Positions 1-8,434 of a stretch of 64,000 bases of DNA are shown here, in pieces. Position numbers and translations under genes: made by a program. Within the stretch, counting starts at the first letter, position 1. Every line of letters begins with the position of its first letter. The notes under the pieces are model-generated. The model was not told the DNA's origin. It saw nothing but the letters and a program-made list of their open reading frames with translations, and made no database searches. The stretch is from Rhizobiaceae bacterium (GTDB lineage: Bacteria; Pseudomonadota; Alphaproteobacteria; Rhizobiales; Rhizobiaceae): NCBI GenBank assembly GCA_017644005.1, contig JAEPMJ010000001.1, forward strand, positions 930,001 through 994,000, in the 5' to 3' direction.

Positions 1-303
1 CAGATACTGGAGCAGCGTTATATTGAATCCCATCCAAACCGCGGTTGCCGTGAGGAGCTTTGCGTCGCCGCCACCCATGCCGCCGATGGCAAAGACCGTG
101 AACGTTACAGCAAGCACGGTGGCGCCGGCAGCGAAATGCCAGCCATAGGTCGCCCAGTCCATTCCGGTCATCGGTGCGATGATCGCAAATGCCGCGATCA
201 GTATGACCGAGACCCTGTTGGCGATGGTCATGGAAATCATGTCCGAAACCGCAGCAAACAGCATGCAGAACGGAAATATGACGAAGATCGATGCAGCCAG
301 CAT
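1..303 (-). CDS. cpaA: Prepilin peptidase CpaA/TadV-type (A24), C-terminus cut off by window edge
   Basis: Reading the minus strand from an ATG at 303 gives 101 codons with no stop before the window edge. The visible part is strongly hydrophobic, with several membrane spans, and carries the two aspartates of A24 peptidases: D21 in a VSDM context and D80 in the GGGDAK motif (the GxGD signature). This family cleaves the short leader of Flp pilin and TadE-type pseudopilins at the inner membrane. It lies upstream of other Tad genes and in the same direction as the Flp pilin gene. Start choice is by frame and motif spacing, as no strong ribosome site is visible. Confidence 0.8.
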   Translation of the reverse strand, partial: MLAASIFVIFPFCMLFAAVSDMISMTIANRVSVILIAAFAIIAPMTGMDWATYGWHFAAGATVLAVTFTVFAIGGMGGGDAKLLTATAVWMGFNITLLQYL

Positions 304-385
304 GGGCGGACCCGTGAAAATTCGTGGCCTGCAGGTTAGCAGTTTGCCGTTAACAAAATGTCGAACCCGGAGTCCTCGACCAGCC

Positions 386-416
386 AAAATAAAAGGCCGC
401 CCGGAGGGCGGCCCTT
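386..416 (-). terminator. Rho-independent terminator of the flp pilin gene
   Basis: On the minus strand a GC-rich stem (GGCCGCCC / GGGCGGCC, loop TCCG) is followed directly by TTTTATTTT. It sits about 23 bases past the flp stop codon, so it should end the abundant pilin transcript before cpaA. Confidence 0.85.
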
Positions 417-438
417 TAAAGCAGTTCGCGTGTGCGAA

Positions 439-615
439 TTAGTTGCCAGCGCTGGACAGGCTGGTTGCGATCGAGCTGAACTTGTTGTTCAGCGCACCGC
501 CGAGCGAGGTCGCGCCGGCAGTAATCGCGAGTGCGATCAGGGCGGCGATCAGGCCATATTCGATAGCCGTTGCGCCGGACTCGTCTTTGGCAAAGCGAGC
601 GATAAGCTTGGACAT
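439..615 (-). CDS. flp: Flp/Fap-type major pilin
   Basis: A 58-residue protein with a short basic leader, then the processing motif SG|ATAIEYG (cleavage expected between G14 and A15) and a hydrophobic helix of about 20 residues (LIAALIALAITAGA). This is the Flp pilin signature: the mature subunit would be 44 residues and is assembled by the Tad machinery into thin adhesive pili. The start is supported by AGGAG seven bases upstream. A strong terminator follows. The protein is too short for most ORF callers and overlaps longer spurious frames. The rest of the Tad secretion genes (ATPase, secretin, TadB/C) are not in the window. Confidence 0.93.
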   Translation of the reverse strand: MSKLIARFAKDESGATAIEYGLIAALIALAITAGATSLGGALNNKFSSIATSLSSAGN

Positions 616-815
616 TTGAGAGCTCCTTACTCCACGTTGTGAACAGCACGTCCGTCAACGTCTTGCTGCGTCAATCGGATGGAGCGAACTTACGTGGAAG
701 CTCTTTCAAACGGCTTAACAAACACCATTACCAAAACCTTTCCCGGCACGGGCGGCCCGTTTGGTTAATTCCGGTCTAAGGCTGGCGCCGAAATTGCTCT
801 CAAACAGATGCGGCC

Positions 816-1346
816 CTATCCGGTGATGTGAAATGGCAGAGCAATAGTGCCTTCCTTGTCGCTCGCCACGTCGCGCACGCGATACTCTATTTCATATGAG
901 CCGGGCGGCGCGCCATCGACAGTAAGTGTCAGAACCAGCATGAACTCGCGGTTGCGAAACCTGCTGTTGAGTTCCAGCTGCTGGAAATTCTCCTGGCCGG
1001 CAACGATCTTGCCCGCATCATCCTTGAGCAGGAAATCCACATTGAACCCGAATGTGTAAGTGCCGTCAGGACTCAGGTGCCAGCCATATCCGACAGGTTC
1101 GGCATAAACGATGATGGATTCGCCCGTCGCAAACTCGTTGTGCGCCCTCTCAACGTAGATTCCGAACCCTTGCGGTTTGGAATCGGCAAAAAGAGCCGTT
1201 CGAAAGGTCAGCGGCGTCTGCTGCCAGGCGGCTATGACAGCCTCTTCGGCCGAGATGATGTCATCAAGGGTCTGGCTCAAAGCGGGAACTGCAATGAGCG
1301 CCAACCCGAAAACGGAAGCCCCAGCGATTTTCGTTTTCGTCTTCAT
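816..1346 (-). CDS. Exported protein of unknown function beside the pilus genes
   Basis: 176 residues beginning with a clear signal peptide (basic MKTKTK, hydrophobic core, cleavage near ALS-Q at about residue 25), then a soluble domain rich in beta-type sequence. AGGAG precedes the ATG at a good distance. I do not recognise the family. The mature part has alternating hydrophobic and polar residues, aromatic and Gly positions, and no cysteines, which suggests a periplasmic beta-sandwich. It lies between flp and a divergently transcribed pilus-assembly gene, so a role in pilus biogenesis or surface attachment is possible but only inferred from position. Confidence 0.75.
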   Translation of the reverse strand: MKTKTKIAGASVFGLALIAVPALSQTLDDIISAEEAVIAAWQQTPLTFRTALFADSKPQGFGIYVERAHNEFATGESIIVYAEPVGYGWHLSPDGTYTFGFNVDFLLKDDAGKIVAGQENFQQLELNSRFRNREFMLVLTLTVDGAPPGSYEIEYRVRDVASDKEGTIALPFHITG

Positions 1347-1459
1347 ACTAACTTCTCCTGTCTCGGTCTGTGGCCATCGTAGCCTGCAAGTCCCTGCTTA
1401 ACGCTTGGTTCACCAATCTCGTTCATGGTTCGGGAACATTCTGGTTCCGGAGGGACGCC

Positions 1460-1903
1460 ATGGTGCGTTTTGTATCTCTTTCCCGCAAGCACATGCGGAT
1501 CGCTGCGGCAGTTGCAGTGGCATCCATGCTGACTGCGGGCGCTCAGGCTCTTGCCGCACAGGGCATTGAGGTCGTCATGAACCAGGCAAAGATCGTGAAG
1601 CTTGCCCGGCCGGCCGACACGATTGTGATCGGGAACCCGGATATCGCCGACGCCTCTGTGCAGGATGCCACAACGATAGTTCTCACCGGCAAAGGCTTCG
1701 GTGTGACCAATCTCGTGGTGCTGGATGCCGATGGGGCACCCATTGTCGACGAGCAGATATTCGTGTCTCGCAGCACAGCCAACTCGGTTCGCGTCTACCG
1801 GCGCGCGTCCGTGCAGACGCTCTCATGCACACCCTTCTGCGAGGGCGCCTACAAGAGCGCCGCCGAACAGACCTCCGATCAGGAAATCAGCGCGAGCCAG
1901 TAG
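1460..1903 (+). CDS. Pilus assembly protein with secretin N-terminal (CpaC-like) domain
   Basis: 147 residues: a signal peptide ending near ALAAQG, then a domain of the pilus/flagellar secretin N-terminal type, with the usual run ...MNQAKIVKLARPADTIVIGNPDIADASV..., followed by a second strand-rich stretch. In CpaC/RcpA this domain precedes the secretin ring domain; here the protein ends after it, so it is a stand-alone version that probably acts in the periplasm as a Tad accessory. The ATG at 1460 is preferred over upstream starts because GGAGG lies six bases before it. The final 25 residues (with two cysteines) look disordered. Confidence 0.78.
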   Translation: MVRFVSLSRKHMRIAAAVAVASMLTAGAQALAAQGIEVVMNQAKIVKLARPADTIVIGNPDIADASVQDATTIVLTGKGFGVTNLVVLDADGAPIVDEQIFVSRSTANSVRVYRRASVQTLSCTPFCEGAYKSAAEQTSDQEISASQ

Positions 1904-2032
1904 CTGACCTTCAGGCGGTTAACCGTCCATGAAGGAGATTGAGAGCATTCTTTCTGCCGGAAAAACCGGACTGAAACTGGTGTGAGCTATTGTCCGCACC
2001 ATGGCTAGTTCAGGACCGACCCGGGGCAGGAA

Positions 2033-2602
2033 ATGCAATACGTCCAGACGACAAAAACCGCGATAACATCCCGGCTGAAACTGTTTCGCCGGTTCGGGCG
2101 CTGCCGTGACGGGGCGACGGCGATTGAGTTTACCGCTCTCGCCATACCCTTCGGCCTGCTGGTTTTCGCGATTCTCGAAAGTTCGATCTCATTCGCGGCC
2201 CAGCAGGTGCTGGCCAATGCAACGGACGATATCGCGCGGCAGCTCCGCACAGGCCAGATCAAAGCCGCAGATGTGACCGAAACGTCGCTGAAGACGCTGG
2301 TGTGCGATCGCATCAGCATCATCGTCGCCAATGACTGTCCCGGCCTGGAGGTTGATCTGAGGGAATTCAACACTTTTGCCGATGCCGCGCAGGTTCGGGT
2401 CAAGGTCACCTCCGGCGGTGAGCTGGACACAACCGATTTCGACGTCGATCCCGGCCCGTCCCTCAGCAAGAACATGCTGAGGGTATTCTACCGCTGGCCG
2501 GTGATCACCGATTTCATGCGCGGTTCGATGTCCAATCTGAAGGACAACAAGACGCTGCATTTCGCGACATCAACCTGGCAAAACGAGCCGTTCGATGACT
2601 GA
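2033..2602 (+). CDS. tadE: TadE-family pseudopilin
   Basis: 189 residues. A basic leader ends in the pseudopilin processing motif DG|ATAIEF (cleavage after G27, conserved E32), followed by one hydrophobic segment to about residue 50 and a periplasmic domain. This is the TadE-like arrangement; such proteins are cleaved by the Tad prepilin peptidase and are needed for Flp pilus assembly. Two cysteines (in VCDR and NDCPG contexts) could form a disulfide. The next gene overlaps by eight bases, so the two are probably translated together. Confidence 0.85.
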   Translation: MQYVQTTKTAITSRLKLFRRFGRCRDGATAIEFTALAIPFGLLVFAILESSISFAAQQVLANATDDIARQLRTGQIKAADVTETSLKTLVCDRISIIVANDCPGLEVDLREFNTFADAAQVRVKVTSGGELDTTDFDVDPGPSLSKNMLRVFYRWPVITDFMRGSMSNLKDNKTLHFATSTWQNEPFDD

Positions 2603-3263
2603 CCGGACAAGAAACACCCTGGAAAACCGACCTGCTGCAGAAGCTCGCACCGGTATGCTGCATGCGGCTGCCCTCCGTGCCCGCGCATTGGCGGGTACTT
2701 TTGCAAGGGCGCGCCGAGGCGTCGCCGCAGTGGAATTCGCCTTTATCGCGCCGGTGCTGCTTTCGCTCTATTTTGTCTCGATGGAGGTTTCGCAGGCCAT
2801 CGAAGTGAACAAGAAGGTCGGTCGCGTCGGTTCCATGGTCGCCGACCTGATTACCCAGCAGCAGGTGACGAACAAATCGGAGGTCGATGCGATTCTGAAG
2901 ATTGGAGAGTCCATCCTTCAGCCTTACAACCGTACCAAAGGCAAAATCGTTGTCACGGCAATCCAGATCACCGACGAGGACAGCCCCAAGGTCAAAGTTG
3001 CATGGTCGCGCCAGCTGGTGAATGGCTCAACTTCGGCCGGCCTGGCAGCGGGAACAACGACCACCGTCCCGGCGAAACTCAAGATCCGCAACACCTTCCT
3101 TGTGCGCGTGGAAAGCGAACTCTCCTACGCGCCGGTCATCACCTGGGCCGCCGGCCAGAAACAGGTGCTGGGTCTTGCCGCCGCCTTTGACGGCATCTCC
3201 ATGTCGGAACGCTACTACCTGCGTCCGCGCATGAGCCCGACGGTGCCTTGCAGCGACTGCTGA
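2595..3263 (+). CDS. Second TadE/TadF-type pseudopilin
   Basis: 222 residues. After an unusually long basic leader of about 41 residues comes RG|VAAVEF (predicted cleavage after G42, conserved E47), one membrane segment, then a periplasmic domain ending in a CSDC motif. It is a second member of the TadE-like family and forms an operon with the preceding pseudopilin gene, overlapping it by eight bases. Pairs or triplets of such proteins (TadE, TadF, TadG) are normal in Tad loci. TadF is an alternative name; sequence alone does not separate them here. Confidence 0.8.
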   Translation: MTDRTRNTLENRPAAEARTGMLHAAALRARALAGTFARARRGVAAVEFAFIAPVLLSLYFVSMEVSQAIEVNKKVGRVGSMVADLITQQQVTNKSEVDAILKIGESILQPYNRTKGKIVVTAIQITDEDSPKVKVAWSRQLVNGSTSAGLAAGTTTTVPAKLKIRNTFLVRVESELSYAPVITWAAGQKQVLGLAAAFDGISMSERYYLRPRMSPTVPCSDC

Positions 3264-3266
3264 GCC

Positions 3267-4193
3267 TCATCGGCGCGCGACTGAAACCTCTGCAATCCGG
3301 GCCGCGGCTTCATAGTCGGCGGCCCCTATTTTCTTGAAGCCGCCACCGCGATAGGGCTCCAGCAGGGCATAGATTTCAGGGCTGGCAGTGTACAGGTTCT
3401 CCAGAAAGCTGCCGAGCCTGATCTTCAACTCTGCGGGCACGTCGCGACGCACCGTGTGCGGGCCGAATGCCACGACGCCGGACGTCCAGATGACTTCCAG
3501 TTCCGACGGCGCTATCCCTAATTTTTCCAGCCTCGTCAGCGTGCCCGACCGGGACGGCGCCCGTCCGTCGACGAAAGCCGGCACCCAGCCGACCAGCGCA
3601 TCCGCCTCCCCAGCAGCGAACACGGCCTCTGCCTGGCTTTGACTGCCAGAATGCAAAACCGCGTCCCGCCTGCCCGGCGAAAGAACCTCATTCAGTGCTG
3701 ACAATGCCAACACCTGGGGGCCGACCTCGTCGACCGGGCCCGCGACAACCCGCGCCCTGCCAAGCCCTTGCATGGTCACCGGCCGACCGCGCCGGGCGAT
3801 CAGCGCTGCGCGGACGCCGATTGCACCATCCACTCCACGGGGGGCAGCAAGCGGTTCCACGCATTGGCAATACGCGTCAGCGACTGCAAAACCGGTGGCT
3901 GACAGAAGCGCATAGTGGACACGCCCCGATGCGATTGCTCGTATCAGCGCTTCGGAATCGCGCGCAACGAACATCTCCGCTGGCACGCCTGCAGCTTCCT
4001 CGAAGGCTCGTGTCATCTTGCCAAGCCCGGCCACAACGCGACTGCCAGAGGGCGAAACCATGCCGATACGCAGTGTGCCGAGATCGTCCCGCGAACCGGC
4101 CGATGCAGGCAGGGAAGCTGCCAAGACGACTGCGGCTGCTGCACCCATCCATGCAGTTCGCCGACGATTTTCCTTGCCGCCCGTCAACATCAT
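3267..4193 (-). CDS. PhnD-like periplasmic phosphate/phosphonate-type binding protein, orphan
   Basis: 308 residues with a signal peptide (RRR, hydrophobic core, cleavage near PASA-G at about residue 33) and a PhnD-like periplasmic fold: [11 protein letters not shown] at the start of the mature domain, a [13 protein letters not shown] ligand-loop region and the usual C-terminal helices. The family binds phosphonates, phosphite or related small anions for ABC import, but no permease or ATPase gene is adjacent. Some orphan PhnD-like proteins serve as sensor inputs instead. It converges on the pseudopilin operon with only three bases between the stops. The substrate cannot be read from the sequence. 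Confidence 0.75.
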   Translation of the reverse strand: MMLTGGKENRRRTAWMGAAAAVVLAASLPASAGSRDDLGTLRIGMVSPSGSRVVAGLGKMTRAFEEAAGVPAEMFVARDSEALIRAIASGRVHYALLSATGFAVADAYCQCVEPLAAPRGVDGAIGVRAALIARRGRPVTMQGLGRARVVAGPVDEVGPQVLALSALNEVLSPGRRDAVLHSGSQSQAEAVFAAGEADALVGWVPAFVDGRAPSRSGTLTRLEKLGIAPSELEVIWTSGVVAFGPHTVRRDVPAELKIRLGSFLENLYTASPEIYALLEPYRGGGFKKIGAADYEAAARIAEVSVARR

Positions 4194-4318
4194 CGCAATG
4201 CCCGATATTCCAACAACTTCCGATCATCGGTCCAAGGCGTTGCGTTTTGGTTTCCTGTTTGCCAATCCGGCATCGGAATTCTATGTGTGAACGACCTTTT
4301 CAACAGCATCACATTTCC

Positions 4319-5539
4319 ATGACCCGCGCGTTCTTATTCGTTCTCGACTCCTTCGGCATTGGCGGCGCTCCCGACGCCGGGAAGTTCGGGGATGAAGGAT
4401 CCGACACCTATGGCCACATCGTGGAAAGCTGCGCGCGCGGACAAGGCGACAGGCCGGGTCCGCTGAAGTTACCTCACATGGACAGTCTCGGCCTCGCCCA
4501 TGCCGCCGCACTTGCGGCAGGCCGGCCGGCGCCGGCGGGCAACCCACCCAGTGGATTTTACGGGGCCGCCAGCGAAGTCTCCTCTGGAAAGGACACCCCG
4601 TCCGGGCACTGGGAAATAGCCGGCGTGCCGGTGACCTTCGACTGGGGCTATTTCCCCGATACCGTGCCGACATTCCCCCCCGAGCTCACCAATGCGGCAA
4701 TCAGCGAGTGTGAACTGCCGGGCATCCTCGGCAACTGCCACGCCTCAGGCACCGAGATCATCGAGCGCCTGGGCGTTGAGCATGTCGCGTCGGGCAAACC
4801 CATCTTCTACACCTCCGCGGATTCGGTCATACAGATTGCCGCGCACGAAACGGCATTCGGCCTCGAACGGCTATACGCGGTCTGTGAGGCGGTGCGGAAA
4901 ATCGCGGAACCCTACAATATCGGCCGTGTTATCGCGCGGCCGTTTACCGGCGAAAGCGCGTCCGATTTCCGCCGCACCGCAAACCGGCGCGACTACGCGG
5001 TTCCGCCGCCGGAACCGACCATTCTGGACCGCCAGCTTGCCGCCGGCCGGCGCGTGCTCGGCATCGGCAAGATAGGCGACATCTTTGCCCATCGCGGCGT
5101 GTCGGAAGTGCGCAAGGCACCGGACAACATGGCCATGTTCGATGCCGCACTCGGAGCGATGGACGACGCCGGCGACGGCGATCTTGTCTTTGCCAATTTC
5201 GTCGATTTCGATTCCATGTTCGGCCACCGGCGCGACGTGCCTGGTTATGCGGCCGCTCTGGAAGACTTCGACCGCCGGCTTCCCGAAGCTTTCGCGAAGC
5301 TCAAGGCAGGCGATCTGCTCATCCTGACTGCCGATCACGGCAATGACCCCACGTGGCGCGGAAGCGATCATACCAGGGAACGCGTACCGGTCATGGGCAC
5401 CGGTCCCGGTCTGGCCAGCGTCTCCATCGGCATCCGCACTACTTTTGCCGATATTGGCGAAACCGTTGCCGAGCATCTCGGCCTTGAACCTGGGCCGCAC
5501 GGCGACTCGTTCCGCAAACAGCTTGGCGGCAATGCCTGA
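4319..5539 (+). CDS. deoB: Phosphopentomutase
   Basis: 406 residues, the normal length. It interconverts ribose/deoxyribose 1-phosphate and 5-phosphate in nucleoside salvage. The N-terminal metal site [12 protein letters not shown] (D10) and the C-terminal [18 protein letters not shown] motif (D339, H340) of the alkaline phosphatase superfamily are both present, and the middle carries the family's [10 protein letters not shown] phosphorylation-site region. The ATG at 4319 is chosen because the conserved [13 protein letters not shown] begins there; the frame stays open far upstream without homology. It overlaps mutM by eight bases, so the two are co-transcribed. Confidence 0.95.
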   Translation: MTRAFLFVLDSFGIGGAPDAGKFGDEGSDTYGHIVESCARGQGDRPGPLKLPHMDSLGLAHAAALAAGRPAPAGNPPSGFYGAASEVSSGKDTPSGHWEIAGVPVTFDWGYFPDTVPTFPPELTNAAISECELPGILGNCHASGTEIIERLGVEHVASGKPIFYTSADSVIQIAAHETAFGLERLYAVCEAVRKIAEPYNIGRVIARPFTGESASDFRRTANRRDYAVPPPEPTILDRQLAAGRRVLGIGKIGDIFAHRGVSEVRKAPDNMAMFDAALGAMDDAGDGDLVFANFVDFDSMFGHRRDVPGYAAALEDFDRRLPEAFAKLKAGDLLILTADHGNDPTWRGSDHTRERVPVMGTGPGLASVSIGIRTTFADIGETVAEHLGLEPGPHGDSFRKQLGGNA

Positions 5540-6425
5540 ACTTCCCGAGGTTGAAACAGTCCGCCGAGGCCTGCAGCCCGTCATGGAAGGCGCGCTGATC
5601 GAGCGGGTTGAACAGCGGCGTCCCGATCTCAGATTCCCGTTCCCCAATAACTTTGCCGCGCGCCTCGCCGGTCGAACGGTGACGGCCGTTTCAAGACGGG
5701 CAAAATATCTCACATTCCATTTCGACACCGATCCTGTTCTGATCAGCCATCTCGGCATGTCCGGATCGTTTCGTATCGAGGACGATGAGGGTATGACGGC
5801 GCCTGGGGTGTTCCATCAGGACCGTTCCAAACTGGCCGCGCACGATCATGCGGTGTTCCACCTTAAGTCGGCATCGGGCCTGCAATCGCGCGTTGTATTC
5901 AACGACCCGCGACGCTTTGGCTTCATGCTCTTCGCCGAAGCCGCGCAGCTGTCGCAGCATCCCATGCTATCCGGGCTTGGTGTGGAACCGACCGGCAACG
6001 CGCTCGATGGAAATCTGATCAACACGCTCTTTTCCGGGAGACGCGCCCCGCTGAAGGCCGCTCTGCTCGACCAGCGGCTGATTGCCGGCCTTGGCAATAT
6101 CTACGTTTGCGAGGCGCTGTGGCGCGCAGGCCTGTCGCCCAGGCGATCCGCGGGATCGATCACGTCGGCACGCCGTCCTTCCACGGATCGTACCGAGGCG
6201 CTCGCGCAAGCGACCCGTGAAGTTATCGCCGACGCCATCGCAGCCGGCGGCTCATCCTTGCGCGACTATGTTCACACGGACGGCTCGCTCGGCTATTTCC
6301 AGCATCGCTTCGACGTTTACGACCGCGAAGGCGAACCCTGCCGTCGAATGGGCTGCAAAGGGGTTGTACAGAGGATCGTGCAATCCGGCCGTTCGACCTT
6401 CTATTGCGCCGCCTGCCAGCGCTAG
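5532..6425 (+). CDS. mutM: Formamidopyrimidine-DNA glycosylase (Fpg/MutM)
   Basis: 297 residues. The start [10 protein letters not shown] gives the catalytic proline (P2) and E3 once Met is removed; K58 in SRRAKYL matches the conserved active-site lysine; the C-terminal zinc finger has four cysteines (CRRMGC ... YCAAC). It removes 8-oxoguanine and ring-opened purines and nicks the site. The start lies inside the end of deoB, fixed by the MPELPE motif. Position just ahead of the enoyl-CoA hydratase, rpsT and dnaA is the usual rhizobial order. Confidence 0.96.
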   Translation: MPELPEVETVRRGLQPVMEGALIERVEQRRPDLRFPFPNNFAARLAGRTVTAVSRRAKYLTFHFDTDPVLISHLGMSGSFRIEDDEGMTAPGVFHQDRSKLAAHDHAVFHLKSASGLQSRVVFNDPRRFGFMLFAEAAQLSQHPMLSGLGVEPTGNALDGNLINTLFSGRRAPLKAALLDQRLIAGLGNIYVCEALWRAGLSPRRSAGSITSARRPSTDRTEALAQATREVIADAIAAGGSSLRDYVHTDGSLGYFQHRFDVYDREGEPCRRMGCKGVVQRIVQSGRSTFYCAACQR

Positions 6426-6468
6426 GTTAAGGCAAGCTGAAACCGCCATCCACCCGGAGGACTGCATC

Positions 6469-7242
6469 TTGGCTTATGAGACGATCCTGACCGAAACGCG
6501 CGGCAAGGTCGGGCTGATCACCCTTAACCGGCCGAAAGCGCTTAACGCGCTGAACACCACAGTTATGGCAGAGGTGATCGAGGTTGCGGAGCGCTTCGAC
6601 AAGGACGCCAAGGTCGGCGCGATTGTCATTACAGGCTCTGAAAAGGCGTTTGCCGCCGGAGCCGACATCAAACAGATGCAATCCAAGTCCTACATGGACA
6701 CCTTCTCGGAGGACTTTTTCGCCGACTGGGACGCGCTGACGCGCGTGCGCAAACCCCTCATCGCGGCGGTGGCCGGCTACGCGCTCGGCGGCGGTTGCGA
6801 ACTGGCCATGATGTGCGACTTCATCATTGCCGCAGACAATGCGAAATTCGGCCAGCCGGAGATCACTCTGGGCGTCATACCGGGAATGGGCGGTTCGCAA
6901 CGGCTGACCCGTTTCGTGGGCAAGTCGAAAGCCATGGACATGTGCCTGACCGGGCGCATGATGGACGCTGAAGAAGCCGAACGATCAGGGCTCGTTTCGA
7001 GGATCGTGCCGGTGAACGATCTGCTCGAGGAGACGTTGAAGGTGGCGGGCAAGATCGCCGATCTTTCCCTGCCCTCCGTGATCCTTGCCAAAGAATCGGT
7101 CAACCGTTCCTACGAGACTACTCTTGCCGAGGGGCTGCGGTTCGAACGCAGGGTGTTCCACTCCCTTTTCGCGACCGAAGACCAGAAAGAGGGCATGGCC
7201 GCCTTCGTTGAGAAGCGGTCGCCCAGCTTCCAGAACAGATAA
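6469..7242 (+). CDS. Enoyl-CoA hydratase (crotonase), TTG start
   Basis: 257 residues of the crotonase family: AGADIKQM and [12 protein letters not shown] form the CoA/oxyanion region, and [13 protein letters not shown] carries the catalytic-type glutamate. It should hydrate trans-2-enoyl-CoA in beta-oxidation. No ATG exists at the conserved N-terminus; the reading [12 protein letters not shown] begins at a TTG at 6469 with GGAGG (6456-6460) eight bases upstream, matching the family's start. The in-frame ATGs upstream lie inside mutM and give no homology. Confidence 0.92.
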   Translation: MAYETILTETRGKVGLITLNRPKALNALNTTVMAEVIEVAERFDKDAKVGAIVITGSEKAFAAGADIKQMQSKSYMDTFSEDFFADWDALTRVRKPLIAAVAGYALGGGCELAMMCDFIIAADNAKFGQPEITLGVIPGMGGSQRLTRFVGKSKAMDMCLTGRMMDAEEAERSGLVSRIVPVNDLLEETLKVAGKIADLSLPSVILAKESVNRSYETTLAEGLRFERRVFHSLFATEDQKEGMAAFVEKRSPSFQNR

Positions 7243-7389
7243 GGTCGCGCAGAGCGCCAATCGGCGTTGACTGACCGCATAAGCTGCACTATAAGCCGCC
7301 GCACTTGAGGCGGCCTGTGGCTGCCGTTTTGTTTTATTGGCCTGTCCAGCGATGGGACGTTGGCCACCCCAGTTCGATAGAGAGGCATT

Positions 7390-7656
7390 ATGGCCAACAC
7401 GTCTTCGGCCAAGAAGGCTACGCGCAAGATCGCTCGCCGTACCGAGGTCAACAAGAACCGCCGCTCGCGGGTTCGCAGCTTCATCCGCAAGGTCGAGGAA
7501 GCCCTGGCTTCCGGCGACAAGGATGCAGCGGCCGCAGCGCTCAAGGCCGCCCAGCCGGAGTTGATGCGCGCCGCCTCAAAAGGCGTGTTTCACAAGAACA
7601 CGGCATCGCGCAAAGTCTCGCGTCTCGCCAACCGGGTAAAGACCCTGTCGGCCTAA
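7390..7656 (+). CDS. rpsT: 30S ribosomal protein S20
   Basis: 88 residues, very basic, with the S20 pattern [17 protein letters not shown] ... KVEEAL ... A-rich helix ... [16 protein letters not shown]. It binds 16S rRNA early in 30S assembly. A hairpin at 7295-7314 (GCCGCC / GGCGGC, then a T-rich stretch) lies in the 147-base leader and could end the upstream transcript or regulate this one. A strong terminator follows, so it is likely a single-gene transcript. Confidence 0.97.
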   Translation: MANTSSAKKATRKIARRTEVNKNRRSRVRSFIRKVEEALASGDKDAAAAALKAAQPELMRAASKGVFHKNTASRKVSRLANRVKTLSA

Positions 7657-7687
7657 GCGAACGCTTCAGTACCGCAGATTTTGTTTG

Positions 7688-7711
7688 CCCGGCGCAAGGC
7701 GCCGGGTTTTT
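7688..7711 (+). terminator. Rho-independent terminator after rpsT
   Basis: Perfect stem CCCGGCGC / GCGCCGGG with loop AAG (7688-7706) followed by TTTTT. Confidence 0.9.
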
Positions 7712-8434
7712 CGTTTTGACTGCAATGGCTTGCGGCAAAGCACCGTCAGCGTTAGCGATTTCATTTGCCGGCATATCCGCCCACTCTGGCCTTGAAAAGG
7801 CTCGCTTCACATATGCGGCAACTAATTTTATCCTTTAGAAACAACAAGATGCAGAAGTTTATCCACAGCTTGTCAATTCACCCGCATGACAAACCACCGG
7901 TTTCATAAGTCAAGAATTTTTTTTTAACTTTTTTTTGCCGGCGCCGTGAACGACCGCCAATTGAAGAAGGTTTTGATTCACAACGGTTTCGTCACAATCG
8001 AGCCAAACGCGAGCCATCCAGCCAGCCGGTGAGACGCCGTGAATCGCGAAAATTGGGCTCTGGCGCACTTGCCCTTCCGGCGCCGGTTTTTGTACAGTCC
8101 AACCATCAAAGGGGGCGGGTGCTAAGCCCAGCTAACCAGCCAAAAAGCTGTCGCATTCGGTGCGCGTAGTGTTGCGCGCGGGGATGGTTTTTGTCCGCTT
8201 TGATAGAAAAGCAGAGGTCACTTTATTGCCCTCACGGGCAATTGCAATCCGGCGCGGCAAGCACCGGCACGGGGTAGGTGCGTGCGCATTTCAGACGCCG
8301 AAAAAAGGAGCAGAGGCGAACCATCGGCAGCAGCCACTTAATGTAGGAACGTGAACAAAGAGGGTTGCCGGACTCGACCAACGAGGGGCTCAGGGTCCGC
8401 AGCACAACAAAACAATAAGAGAGACAACAGGGAC
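7712..8434 (+). promoter_or_regulatory. Long non-coding leader of dnaA
   Basis: About 720 bases without a convincing gene. It holds one perfect DnaA box (7859-7867), a weaker box-like site TGATTCACA at 7974-7982 that includes a GANTC methylation site, and an AT-rich tract at 7914-7937 dominated by T runs. A 64-codon frame at 8160-8354 has no coding character. The region probably contains the dnaA promoter and autoregulatory sites. Too few boxes are visible to call an origin, and rhizobial origins are usually near hemE, not here. Confidence 0.55.
7859..7867 (+). promoter_or_regulatory. Consensus DnaA box
   Basis: TTATCCACA, an exact match to the high-affinity DnaA binding site, about 570 bases ahead of dnaA. 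Most simply it serves DnaA autoregulation or titration. Confidence 0.7.

Noticed and set aside
8160..8354. 64-codon frame upstream of dnaA
   Set aside because: No ribosome site, no homology, and it overlaps the probable dnaA regulatory region.
7657..8434. Chromosomal origin of replication
   Set aside because: Only one perfect and one weak DnaA box are visible, and rhizobial origins usually lie near hemE. Kept as a regulatory region.
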